NCBI GenBank assembly: GCA_911728455.2
Contig: OU452219.1
Coordinates: 4,214,320 to 4,278,319, forward strand
Origin: Marthasterias glacialis
Taxonomy: Eukaryota; Echinodermata; Asteroidea; Forcipulatida; Asteriidae
Direction: 5' to 3'
DNA length: 64,000 nt
Each line of letters starts with the position of its first letter. The first letter of the stretch is position 1. The notes below the pieces were generated by a model. It was not told the DNA's origin. It was given only the letters and a program-made list of their open reading frames with translations, and ran no database searches. Positions 1 to 11,517 of this stretch are shown one piece after another. The translations under genes were made by a program, and so were the position numbers.

Positions 1-204
1 TGCTTTACAGGTAGAAGTACAATACGGAAATTTCTCAGCGCATGCCTCTCCCCTGGCTTTTTGAATAACATGAATATTGATGATGTTAAACAAAAACAAC
101 TGTCAGGGTTGAGTGGAGTCTTAGTTGCATAGCTTGTGATTGGGCAATGGCAAGGTCTTTACCGTGCTACGGTCCTCCTACGAACGTTCAAAACGAAGGA
201 ACAC

Positions 205-1009
205 TAATACGACCCTCCTCATCGACAGTACATGTATATACACATGATACCACCAGTAACTGGAGAGGGGTTCCTGAGATTTAGACGTCATCAGTAAGAA
301 GTTCTTTGAGTTGTTTACATACAAAGAATACACCAGACGAAAACGACATCTATTGTGTCATAATGGCATTCAATACACCCACAGAACCCCTGTAAAGATC
401 GTCAGAATTTGACCCAAGATTCATTTTCCTTTGTAGGCACGTTAAGTCCTGAATTACGAAAGCTGCACATAAAAGTAAAGTGTAAAAAGTTGGACGGTAA
501 ATCAAATACTCAGAGTTCGAGGTTTTATGCATGGTTGATTTTCGGTTTTTCTCTAAAATATGCTGTTATGGTGCACGCCATAGTGACTGATGACCTTCTG
601 TTTTTTAAAAGCAAAATTGAACTGTATAGTGGGGCATATAGGGGGAAAGATTTTGAGGGAGATGTGCCTTTGATGATACTAAACATGGTTTTTGGCACAC
701 AATCGGAATATGCCTTGGCTATAGGGCCATTGCAGATCTGTCCTTTGACAAAATATATAGGTAGATTTAAATATTCAAAATGGCTGTCATTGCTTGTTAG
801 TCTACTTGTTTCAACGAGTAAACATTTCATCAAATTACTTTATTCCGGTGTTTTTTTTGTGAAAACGAAGAAAAACGGTCATGTACTTCGTGTACGGCAA
901 TGGTGATTTGTGCGGGGTTCTTCAAATACTAAGATTTTTCTCGACATACACAACGTTTCATCGGTATAATGAAATTTACTTGGTAACTTTACTTGGTCAA
1001 ATTCATGGG
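205..1009. repeat. Segmental duplication copy 1, left part
   Basis: This stretch matches about 24165-24952 almost base for base, with small indels and scattered substitutions. Similarity begins abruptly near the shared motif CCTCCTCATCGACAGTACAT. It is the distal part of intron 1 of the transporter copy whose exon 1 is at 5312-5522. Open frames inside it are not supported as genes because they do not hold in the second copy. Positions 1-204 show no match to the second copy and nothing recognisable. Confidence 0.9.
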
Positions 1010-1129
1010 TTCTTGGGATCCAAATAAGTATAAAAAACTTGTCCATGGATACGGGCATGAAACATACTGTGCAGTTGTGCATGGTGCTTAGCAGATACAG
1101 CTGCAAGTAAAAAATCTTCCTCATTTATC

Positions 1130-3925
1130 TAGAGGCGATGGTGGGTGGTAGTGGGTTGTCGTTGCCTCACTACCGGAAGAGCTGTAGCCTGGAAGACAGC
1201 ACTAGATGGAGCTAATGCTGCTTCTTGTGATAATCTGTTCCAGATTGGTATAGTTCTGACGTAGAATGAATACATGTATGTGTCGCGTACAGCTAAGATG
1301 GGATGATATCTGAGAGAATGATTTACTCTTCCGGATGCGGGATGTAAGTACACACAAGGCGGATATTTGAGATTTATAAGGTTGTAGTGAATCTTGAAAA
1401 ACATAGTACACTGGGCCATCAGTCATCTGGTTGCTAAGTCGAGTTGGTTGAGCAAAGGTGTAATGCTTGCATATCTTCCATACTCCCCACAGATAAACCT
1501 GACAGCTTGTCTTTGAACAGCTTCCAAGGACTTGATGTCATTCCCCACATGTGGATTCCATGCTGCAGCAGCATACTCTAATTGGGGACGGACCAGGGCT
1601 TCATATGCCCTTAGCTTGACGTTTTTAGAGCATGGTCCAAGATTCCGCCTGATGACACCTAGAGTGCTGCTTGCTTTCGATCTTATGTAAGCGATGTACT
1701 TCTTCCATGTGAGGTCACTGGAAATGGTAACGCCAAGATATATGTGGCTTGTTGTTCTCTCTATGACCTGGTTGGAAACAGTATAATTTTGAATTCTTGG
1801 TTTTGTTTTGGGTGTAAATGTGAGAAGTTGACATTTTGACGCATTGGAGCACATCTGCCATTTTTCTGCCCAAGCGAAGACGGTATTCAGATGTTTTTGA
1901 AGTTGCTTCTGATCTTCAGCTCCCCTGATCTCTCGGTACAAGATGCTGTCATCAGCAAAAAGCCTAATGGTGGAGTTAACTTCATCTACTTTATCATTAA
2001 TATAAAGGAGGAACAGAGTCGATCCTAGTACATTTCCCTGTTGTAGACCTGATCTCACTGGAGTCCAGGATGACTGTGAACCATTACAGTGACACACTGC
2101 TCTCTGTTGCCCAGAAACCACTGGGTCCAATGTAGAGTTTTCCCCTTTATCCCGTAGTGATGAAGCTTAACAGCAAGTCTTTGATGGGGCACCTTATCGA
2201 AGGCTTTGCTAAAGTCCAAAAGCAACACGTCTGTTTGGCCACTCCGATTGAGACATTCAGCCCAGTCTTGCACAGCATCAATTAATATGTCTCACATGAC
2301 CTTTTCTCTCTAAACCCATGCTGGTTGTCAACGATGATATCATTGGATGACAGATGTTTGGATATATGAGACAGGACAATGTACCATGATCTTGCAGGAA
2401 ATACAAGTTAGGCTGACTGGCCGGTAATTTTCAGGAGATGATTTGGATCCCTTCTTGTATATTGCAGTAACCAATGCCTTCCTCCAATCATGTGGGAGTA
2501 GACCAGATGAGTACGACTGTTGGTAAATGAAGGGCAACATAGGTGCCAACTGTTCAGTAGTCGTGCAAAACTCTAGCTTTGATGTGTTATCAGGCCCTCC
2601 TGATTTGCTTACATCGAGCTGTTTGAGCTGTTTGATGACTCCTGGAAGCTCGATAACTAAATCCCCAGTACTGGTATATGGAGATTCAGGCTTACTTGGT
2701 AGATTTGATAAGTCTTCATTTGTGAACACTTACGAGAATTGGTTATTAAGGGCTTCTGCCTTAGCCAAATTTGTGACATGGTTTGTGCCATTTGAAGAGA
2801 GGGTAGGAACTCCAACTGCTTCTCGCCGTTGAGATCTCGCCGAATGACCAAAACTGCTTAGGATTGGTGTCCAAACTTGGTCCCAAGACCTCCTCCATGT
2901 AGGTGTGATAAGACTGCCGAGTTTGGTTTGTGACGTGGTTCCTTTGTTTCTTGTAGCTGTTCCATAAGCGCTGAGATTTTGTTTTCTTGGCTTTGCTGTT
3001 ATATAACTTGTCTCTTCTGCGCATCTGCCTGATTAAATCTCTACCGATCCAGGGATGACTGCTTCCCTTTAGACATGCGGTGCGGTACAAATGTTTCAAC
3101 TGCCTCCAAAACGTATGGTTTGAAGGACTTCCATTTTTTATCCACTGTTCCTGTGGTGGGATTGTTTTGGGAAGAATTTAGTAGTATTCTCTGTTAACAT
3201 AGATTTCAAGTTTCGAGAGTCAGCCCTGTTGAAGTTGTAGATCTTACGGGGTGGCTTGTTTTGCTTTTTAGGCTTTACGTTCAGATCAAACAGCAGAATG
3301 TCGTGATCACTTATGCCGGGTTGTGTTCTAACATTGTTAGTGATGTTGGGGTTTGAGGTGACCTAGTAATCAGTTTGTTCACCTGTGTGAGCCCAGTTTC
3401 AGGAAGGAAGTCTATGAAGTCATCATGGAGCTTTTTACGCTTGCTTCCAACTCTAGTTTGACATGTATCCTAATCAGTATCTGCATGGGAGATTAAAATC
3501 CCCATCACAGATCAAGATGTTTGTACGGTTGTTTTTAACGTCTTGCCATACTTTGGTGATGCTATCGAAGAGGTGATTGATGGGTTCAAAACCTGCACTA
3601 AGAGGGCGGTAAAAACCGCCGATGTAGACTTTCCCAGCATTTGCGAACTCAAGACAGGACCATATCACTTCACATTGGACATCAAATTCTGGCTTATCTA
3701 CTGATATCAAAGTATCCTTAACTGCAATAAAAAAAAACTCCTCCGGTATGATTTCTGTCTTTACGAATTACGTTGTATCCCTCTGGGAACACAGAATAGG
3801 TTGGTATAGTAGCATCCTGCTTAAATTCGCACCATATTATCAAGTCAGGTGAATGCTCCTTCACGATAGCTTGAAAGAAGAGTCTTCCTCTCTCCCATTC
3901 TATCCATCACAGTTAATGACCATAG
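1130..3925 (-). pseudogene. Broken endonuclease-reverse transcriptase frame of the LINE
   Basis: Pieces in order on the minus strand: the endonuclease start MVINCDG near 3920, the endonuclease motifs IGGFYRP and GDFNLP (3474-3710), the linker ending in NPKQFWSF (2761-3099), the RT palm segment LLLDFSKAFDKVPH (2055-2273), and the catalytic FADDSILY with YLGVTISSDLTW and LEYAAAAWNPHV downstream (1423-2130). A C-terminal piece lies at 1129-1419. Pieces lie in different frames and are separated by stops, so no active enzyme can be made. The FADD box itself is preserved. Confidence 0.85.
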
Positions 3926-3928
3926 TTT

Positions 3929-4408
3929 TTAGTTTAGTTTAGGTGATTTGTTTCTTTGGACAGATGGCTTACGTTTGCCATGTGGCTGTGTTGCTCTAGT
4001 TGGAGTGGATGAGCCAACTGGATTGAAACTTTCTTGGTCTAAAAAGCTTTCGGCGGCTTCATCCGTTAACATGCTGTAAGAATTTTCACAGGAAAAGTGA
4101 TACGTATCAAAAAAGGATGGTCCTTCATTAGGTAGACCACATCTGATACAGACCCATGATAAGTTTGAGTGTTCTTGGTAGATTTTGTAGATATAACCGG
4201 TAACTACAGCACAGTTTTTGTGCATCCATATGTTGCAATAATCACATTGAATGGCTTCATGTCCATATTCAACTTCAGCATTACAGATACCGCAAGGGTA
4301 TTGTGGAACAACGTTACTTGCATTGGTTTCGGAAACTGAATCAGTCTGGTTGCGGGTTGGACCTGGCTTTGACTCAATACCATAAAGCATCAGTATCATG
4401 ATTATCAA
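3929..4408 (-). pseudogene. LINE-encoded PHD-finger protein segment
   Basis: This open frame of 159 codons belongs to the LINE at 1130-4430. After a short hydrophobic start and the sequence GIESKPGP comes a cysteine/histidine cluster (CGIC, then CDYC, HKNC and CIRC) that fits a PHD-type C4HC3 finger at about residues 40-90. The tail is basic and rich in Ser, Pro and Lys. Such fingers precede the endonuclease in many CR1/L2-like elements and are thought to bind nucleic acid or chromatin. The frame stops just before the usual endonuclease start MVINCDG, after which there is a stop codon, so the original single frame is interrupted. It is a transposon component, not a host gene. Confidence 0.75.
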
Positions 4409-5089
4409 CTGTCTATTATTAACCGAGGTTTTAGTGGTCTGTTCCTTCAGTAAGAAATCTATTGTTCACTTTGGTAGTGCCTGGATTGCAAGTGACCATT
4501 GATTGTCCGAGTCAGTTGACAATACACAGGTTTCATTAACTGAACATGTAGCCTATATCCCATAATTTGCGAATACTCCAGTCCAGTTTGAATATTTTGA
4601 ATAGGCTTACATTGGTTCGAGACACAGTGTATGCTTGTAGCCTAACTAGCATGGCCATCATGACCGATGACCGAGTATGAGTTATGACTTGAGTTCCAAC
4701 TTCCAAGGCAAATGTTATTCAGCAAGTCATTGGGCAACAATATGCACTTCTCAATCTTCTTGTAATAAAATGAAGATATATACCGACCTTAGATCAGTTT
4801 ATGTGCGTGTAGCAAAAGATGCATGTAAATCTATCCCGCTCACAAGTTACATGATATTTCTATACATAAAAGTAGCACATTACAAAATGGCCGCTGCTGG
4901 ATCAGAAAAGCTCGCAAAATTAATCCAAATAATCTCCAAAGTGTAGATTGAAAATCAGCGTAGAACCATTCCAACAAGGTAATAGAACATCAAAACCATC
5001 AGATGATGAAAGATGAGCAGTAGGAAAAACAAAAAAGATGAAAAATAGGAAGATTTTTTGGAGAGCATTCAAATACACAACTGCACAGT

Positions 5090-5922
5090 CTACTGGGGAC
5101 TCTTGCCGTTCAAAAAGTCTAATGTCTGCATAAACAGACATTTCATCTGATGTATGCCGTTTCTGCTCGGTAAAACTTCAGCCGACTCTTATAGCAAAAT
5201 GTGTTAGTTTGGGCCTATGTCGAATAACATTTCCTTGCTTTTACGAAAAGGTTTAAATGAAAGAGCGACGGTGGTAAGACTAAAAAGCGACTGGTAAACT
5301 ACGGTACTCACTGATTGGACCTGCGACCACTAGTGGCATACCAACCACCCAACTTGAAGCTGTAGCAGACAAGTCAAAGTGTTCTTTCCACTCGATGAAG
5401 AGGACGCCGAGAGATGTAGCATAACCGACGGTAAATGCAGTGCAGAAATGGCCGGCGATGCACACCATCCAGGCCCAGCCTCTATCCACATGTGCAGACG
5501 ATTTGTGCGTTTCGACCTTCATATTTTTCCAGCTTCTCGCTTTCAGAGTAGCAGTGATGGAAAAAAAGCTTTAATGTTCATTGACTGTTAATGATACAAA
5601 TTCAAAACTCCACAAATGATGATATTGCTAACACTTCAAACAAAATATGAAATGTTACATTATTGCCTTGCGCTATCGGCATCTGACAGGATGTCTGTCA
5701 TACAACTAGGGCAGGCAACCTAAGAGAGCTAGTCCGTGTATACTTAACCAGAACCCAGTGCTGTTGTGAGAAATCTTCGCATATGGCTCTCTTACGCATC
5801 GACGAATCGATTGTCAAGGTTGTTGTCAATTGATTAAGTGTTGCAGTGTGACCTCCCTCCCTAATCAAAGATTAAAATCGAGTGTTGAAAACATGTCAAA
5901 AAAGTTATAACACAGTATTAAA
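5090..5922. repeat. Segmental duplication copy 1, right part
   Basis: This stretch matches 24953-25796. It contains the transporter first exon and about 400 bp upstream of it. Similarity ends after CAGTATTAA: copy 1 continues into unrelated sequence, while copy 2 enters the palindrome-led element at 25796. Confidence 0.9.
5312..5522 (-). CDS. First coding exon of a second monocarboxylate-transporter copy (partial)
   Basis: This exon is 211 nt long, like exon 1 of the complete transporter gene at 20499-25378. It runs from ATG at 5522 to a donor site GTGAGTA just below 5312, leaving phase 1. It encodes residues 1-70, including the SLC16 N-terminal signature DRGWAW (13-18) and the first transmembrane segments. 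Compared with the complete gene I count six base differences: two change amino acids (Q48H and G67A) and four are silent. Frame, start and donor are intact. Exons 2-4 would lie to the left, beyond the window edge, so it may start a working tandem paralogue or be an orphan exon. The window cannot decide. Confidence 0.7.
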
Positions 5923-6587
5923 GGTACACACCGGCTTCGTTGGGCTATTTTGGGCTACAAACTAGAAAAGGTCTTGAGGAGTAACATCTTGAAAAGAAAC
6001 CACAAAATTTGGCTGTTTTTGAGCATTTCTCAAAAAAGTACAGTTACATGGTTTTTCCAAACCGATTTTTTGGTTCGGATAAATCACGTGTTCTTTGGAG
6101 TTAGTTTTACTTCCAGCCGCATAAAAAGTTAATTGCTGCATCAAATTCAACTGTGACTTAAAAATAATTATTCATGACTATTTGACAAAAGAGAGCATGT
6201 ATTCAAATTATGGATACAAATTATACATGACTATGAAAAATCGTGTGTAAACTCTTAACCTAGAGAGTCCGGCCAATGGAAGCGTGCTCTTCCACAGTGC
6301 ACGAGCGTGGGGGCTTGCGAGACTCAACGCATTATCCCACGGTCAGTGCCGTGGCTCGCGGGGCTTGCAAGGCGCATATTCCCCCAGGAAAGAACTCCCC
6401 CAGGACCCATCAAGCTGCGAGCTTACGAACATGCAGGCGGGAATGGGAGCCAGACCATCAAGTACGTTTCGTTATCAATAGTTTTAGTCTGTACACTTAG
6501 CTGTTTGTACCACGCATAGAGTTATATTATAATAGAACTAGAAGTTTAGAGTTTGTGAACAAACTCACGGTGTTCGGCTCAATTACG
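5923..6587. other. Intergenic stretch, no gene seen
   Basis: No coding similarity was recognised. Short overlapping open frames on the plus strand at 6276-6519 are GC-rich but resemble no known protein. A TAGAGTTAT-type inverted motif occurs near 6517. Confidence 0.5.
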
Positions 6588-7655
6588 TAATTGAAAATGT
6601 TAAGGTCAATAATGTGTGCAAGTTTTTTGTCTATTTGTGCTATGCTAACGGGCGAAATATTTATTTGTACTTTTTTATCTTTATGCATGAAGGTTTGTCA
6701 TATGAAACTTCAACTTCCGGTTTGAAAGGAACTAAAGGTCAAATGGGGTCACACCTTTTGCATGGTATATAGAATTGTCAGAGAGCTTTAAATTGATGTA
6801 ACGATTATTAATGTACCATGTGTCATTAATAAGATACATATTTTTGTTGTACAAACTTATACTTCCGGTTTCGACCGGAAGTGAAGGTCAAATGAGTTCA
6901 AACTTTGTAAACATTTGTAGAATCGTCGAAGGGCTTTAAAAATAAGTTATTATATTAATACACAAATTTACGTAAATCAGAAACGATTTTTTTATAACAA
7001 AACTACTACTTCCAGTTTCGACCGGAAGTGAAGGTCAAATGGGGTCACACCCTGTGTAAGATTTGTTAAGTACTTCAAGACCTTTCATATGGTGTAAAGA
7101 TCATGTATGTAGCATGTATTATTCTTAAGATATGATTATTTTAGTATAAAACTTCAATTTAATGTAATGACGTCATTGATGACGTCAACACTCCAAAAAT
7201 TTTGCTCTGTCATTTACACACTGTGGTCTAGGTATATAGTAAGTTTCAAGTCCGTACATGCTTTACTTTTTGAGATAGCAAAATATTTTTTTTTTCGACC
7301 GCGTGTATCAATTTCGTTGTGACGTAGCTATGAAATCATATATCACATTTCTAGAATGCTTTTGAGCTAATGAAAAGATTATGCATTAAAAGTTTGTTCA
7401 TATCTTCCTTCACTTAGGCTCTAGAGCCCGAAATAACATGATTTGTTACTTTAACTTCCGGTTTTGACCGGAAGTAAGTAAAGGTCAAATGAGGTCACGG
7501 TGTGCTTACAATTTGTCCCACATTACAAGCCCTTTCATATGCACCAAAGATTTTGAATGTAGCATTTGCCGTTCTTGAGTTATGAATTTTTTGAATTATT
7601 TAACGTTTATTTAACGTCATGACGTCATCAATGACGTCATCATTCCAAAAAAGTT
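6588..7655. repeat. Repeat block A: hairpins with paired AGGTCA half-sites
   Basis: About 1.07 kb nearly identical to 12836-13900. It contains four spaced subunits, each beginning with an inverted repeat of the type CTTCCGGTTTCGACCGGAAG (positions about 6711, 6866, 7010 and 7451). Each is followed by AAGGTCAAATGGGGTCA or a variant. Two further places hold paired TGACGTCA palindromes (7168-7187 and 7620-7639). No protein frame is present. It is probably a non-autonomous interspersed repeat. Confidence 0.75.
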
Positions 7656-7670
7656 TCATCAAATTATACG

Positions 7671-8295
7671 TTCCGGAGTTTGTACCAGAGACCTTCGAGT
7701 GGCTGAATAAACAAGTCTTGGAAATTCTACAAGTAACGTTTAAATATGCATAATATGTACTAATTTAGTTTAGGCCAGACGACCGCGACCACACACTTTA
7801 TTCAACACAAGAAGTTAAAAGTTTTGAAGCTGAATCATCCAAAGAAATTGGTTTCCAAAACTGTGTAATTCCTTTACTTTTTGAAATTTCGCAAGGCTAA
7901 GTGTAAATGCTTACTTTCCCTGCGTTCTTTACCTTTTTTTCTTTCTTTTTTTTTTACAATGATTTAGGCCTGCATTACAAACAAATTAAAAGGCGGTTGG
8001 ATACATAATCGTCCGACGCCGGTAGTGCATAATTCAAAATAAACCTCGTCTGTCGTAGAATACTGGCAGTTTATGAAATAGTAGTGCGATTAATATCATT
8101 GTCACAACATACAACTTTAACAAATGGCCTAGTAACTTTGATAGTAGTAGCAAAAGCCGACTTTTGGTATGACTCTGTCAGTCATGGTATGTACTTTTTG
8201 CACATAGTTCGCCATCTGCTCAGATGACGTACATGTAGTACCCACAATAGGTCACGTGATGACATGTAAACACTGGTTGCGCAATCGATCTATTG
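7671..8295. mobile_element. Inverted-repeat element family A, left-truncated copy
   Basis: This copy shares the body of the full copies (GAGTTTGTACCAGAG onward) and ends with GCAATCGATCTATTG, the inverted form of the family start CAATAGACCGATTGCGC. The left end is missing. Confidence 0.7.
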
Positions 8296-8556
8296 AAAGC
8301 TGAATCGAAGTGATTTTTTTCCCGCTCTGGTTGATATGTAAATGTACCGACGCTTTTGTCTCACACACCCCCACCTGATTGGTTTAAAGTGTGTGCCCTA
8401 TAGTCAGGATTTATAATCTTTCTCACTGATAAGAAAAAAAGATGAAGTGCACCCAAATAATCTCATTTTACAGATTACCAGACAAAGTCATTTGAAAAAA
8501 CCTACATGAAATACACAGCATTATACACATGCAAAAACTTGTAAGAGGCATCCAGT

Positions 8557-8638
8557 CACGTTTCAACCCTAGCAGAGTCTTTCTCAAGGTCTTTTTCTTT
8601 CAGCCATTAAGAAAGACTCTGCTAGGGTCGAAACGTGA
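8557..8638. repeat. Hairpin with CACGTTTCRACCCTAGCAG arms
   Basis: The arms around CCCTAGCAGAGTCTTTCT and AGAAAGACTCTGCTAGGG form an inverted repeat with a short loop. The twin copy is at 10705-10786. Confidence 0.8.
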
Positions 8639-9272
8639 GGTCATGAACAATTTGATTGCATTTATACAACAGGTCCTTGTGTTTGGGAAGCAGTTTGCAA
8701 CAGCTAATTTTATTATGTCAGCGACAGGCCTATGTATATATTTTTATAATTTTTGCCTTTTAATTTGTGAAGAGACGTAAATCAATGTCTGGCTAATTTT
8801 ATACCATCAGTGTATAGGTAGGCCTATTTGTTTGATAAAAGGGAAACACAACATTGGAAATCTGAATTCATGTGAGCTCTTTTTTTCAATGAACAATATT
8901 ATCCCATAAAACTTTCATCAAATTATACGTTCTTTTATTTTAGCTTTTAGACGTTTTACTCCTGGGCATATAACACTGGAAAAAGACAATAAACAGGAAT
9001 CTGTATTGTTATGGTGTGTCTGTACCATCACATTTGCACAAGTTTGAATCGTCCACTTCTTTAGTTCAATGAGCAGAGGAATGTAGTGGGCATTTGCCCA
9101 AACAAGGGAATTAAATTAGCTTTATTTTGTATATGACACATAGAAACAACCGTACACTTTGAATTGACTTTTTGGTACCAGCTTTTAAAAATGTTGTGTT
9201 TATTTAAACCACATTGGTTTATTACCAATTGGGGGAAAAACCACACTTGCCTGCCCAACTTTTGTGTTAGCA

Positions 9273-10443
9273 CAATAGACTTATTGCGCGACCCGCGTCA
9301 CGGGACCTATTTATTGTGGGTGTATATTTAATGTAAGCAAACACGTCGTCCTTTATAGGAAAGTGCGGTACCATACATGGTGAATCTTGCATTTGTTTAT
9401 TCAATCGAGGCTTTTCTTTCTCAACATCGGAGAAAAACATTCCAGAGTTTGTACCAGAAACCTTCGAGTGGCTGAATAAAGCCAGTAAGGACAGTTCCAA
9501 CAAGTCTTGCAAATTGTACAAGTAACGTATAAATATGCATGATATGTACTAGTGCACGACGGAACGTTTAGGCCAGACGACCGCGATCACACACTTTATT
9601 CAACACAAGAAGTTAAAAGTTTTGAAGCTGAATCATCCAAAGAAATGAATAAAGCATAAGGACAGTTCCAACAAGTTTTGCAAATTCTACAAGTTCTGTA
9701 TAAATATGCATGATATGTACTAGTGCACGACGGAACGTTTAGGCCAGACGACTGCGATCACACACTTTATTCAACACAAGAAGTTAAAAGTTTTGAAGCT
9801 GAATCATCCAAAGAAATGAATAAAGCCAGTAAAGACAGTTCCAACAAGTTTTGCAAATTCTACAAGTTCTGTATAAATATGCATGATATGTACTAGTGCA
9901 CGACGGAAAGTTTAGGCCAGACGACCGCGACCACACACTTTATTCAACACAAGAAGTTAAAAGTTTTGAAGCTGAATCATCCAAAGAAATTGGTTTCCAA
10001 AACTGTGTAATTCCTTTCCTTTTTGAAATTTTGCAAGGCTAAGTGTAAATGCTTACTTTTCCAGCGTTCTTTACCTTTTTTCTTTCTTTCTTTTTTTTAC
10101 AATGATTTAGGCCTGCATTACAAACAAATCAAAAAGCGGTTGGATACATAATCGTCCGATGCCGGTAGTGCATAATTCAAAATAAACCTCTTTTGTCTGT
10201 CGTAGAATACTGGCAGTTTATGAAATAGTAGTGCGATAAATATCAATGTCACAACATACAACTTTAACAAAATGGCCTAGTAACTTTGATAGTAGTAGCA
10301 AAAGCCGACTTTTGGTATGACTCTGTCAGTCATGGTATGTACTTCTTGCACAAAGTTCGCCATCAGCTCAGATGACGTACATGTAGTACCCACAATAGGT
10401 CACGTGATGACATGTAAACACTGGTTGCGCAATCGATCTATTG
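9273..10443. mobile_element. Inverted-repeat element family A, expanded copy
   Basis: The element starts with CAATAGACTTATTGCGC and ends with GCGCAATCGATCTATTG, giving terminal inverted repeats. No transposase frame is present, so it is non-autonomous. It is longer than the other copies because an internal segment is tandemly repeated at 9474-9990. Confidence 0.7.
9474..9990. repeat. Three tandem units of about 172 bp
   Basis: Each unit begins GAATAAAGC near 9474, 9645 and 9817 and ends with GCTGAATCATCCAAAGAAAT. The units differ by a few substitutions. The array is internal to a family A element. Confidence 0.8.
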
Positions 10444-10704
10444 GAAGCTGAATCGAAGTGAATTTTTTTCCGCTCTGGTTGATATGTAAATGTACCGACG
10501 CTTTTGTCTTACACACCCCCACCTGATTGGTTTAAAGTGTGTGCCCTACTTATAGTCAGGATTTATAATCTTTCTCACTGATAAGAAAAAAAGATGAAGT
10601 GCACCCAAATAATCTCATTTTACAGATTACCAGACAAAGTCATTTGAAAAAACCTACATGAAATACACAGCATTACATGCAAAAACTTGTAAGAGGCATC
10701 CAGT

Positions 10705-10786
10705 CACGTTTCAACCCTAGCAGAGTCTTTCTCAGGGTCTTTTTCTTTCAGCCATTGACAAAGACTCTGCTAGGGTCGAAACGTGA
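10705..10786. repeat. Hairpin, second copy
   Basis: Same inverted repeat as 8557-8638, with minor changes in the loop. Confidence 0.8.
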
Positions 10787-11517
10787 GGTCATGAGCAATT
10801 TGATTGCATTTATACAACAGGTCCTTGTGTTTGGGAAGCAGTTTGCAACAGCTAATTTTATTATGTCAGCGACAGGCCTATGTATATTTTTATAATTTTT
10901 GCCTTTTAATTTGTGAAGAGACGTAAATCAATGTCTGGCTAATTTTATACCATCAGTGTATAGGTAGGCCTATTTGTTAAAAGGGAAACACAACATTGGA
11001 AATCTGAATTCATGTTAGCTCTTGTTTTCAATGAACAATATTATCCCATAAAACTTTCATCAAATTATACGTTCTTTTATTTTAGCTTTTAAACGTTTAC
11101 TAATAACACTGGACAAAAGACAATAAACAGGAATCTGTATTGTTATGGTGTGTCTGTATTATCACCTTTGCACAATCATCATTGTTTGAATCATCCACTT
11201 CTTTAATTCAATGAGCGGAGGAATGTAATAGGCATTTGCCCAAACAAGGGAATTAAATTAGCTTTATTTTGTATATGACACACAGAAACAACCGTACACT
11301 TTGAATTGACTTTTGGCACCAGCTTTTAAAAATGTTACGTTGATTCAAACACGATTGGTTTATTACCACTTGGGCAAAAAATCAGGAACTACTTCACTTC
11401 AATAAATTTTATGGGAAAGTAACCCCAAAAAGACATACACACATACCGGGCCCAGATTACTTGTACCTGGTAACCTGCCATAAACATTACTTACAGATGA
11501 CGTACATGTAGTACCCA

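Larger units (their letters stand above)
1130..4430 (-). mobile_element. Decayed non-LTR retrotransposon (CR1/L2-like LINE with PHD finger)
   Basis: Reading the minus strand from 4430 downward gives a PHD-type zinc-finger segment, then an apurinic-type endonuclease, then a reverse transcriptase and its C-terminal tail near 1130. That order is typical of CR1/L2-type LINEs of marine invertebrates. The frame is broken several times, so the copy is dead. It lies in the 1010-5090 interval that is absent from the paralogous stretch near 24950, so it arrived in this copy after, or independently of, the duplication. No clear target-site duplication or 3' tail was found. Clade assignment is from recalled motif style only. 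Confidence 0.9.
7690..11377. repeat. Tandem duplication of a roughly 1.5 kb unit
   Basis: About 7690-9235 and about 9850-11377 are direct copies of the same sequence, each containing the end of a family A element, a pyrimidine tract, a short hairpin and an AT-rich tail. Small indels separate them. The space between holds the left end of a family A element and three tandem 172-bp units. No gene was recognised in the whole stretch. Confidence 0.75.

Noticed and set aside
409..906. Open frame of 165 codons at the left edge
   Set aside because: It lies in intron sequence of the segmental duplication and is disrupted by indels in the second copy; no similarity to known proteins.
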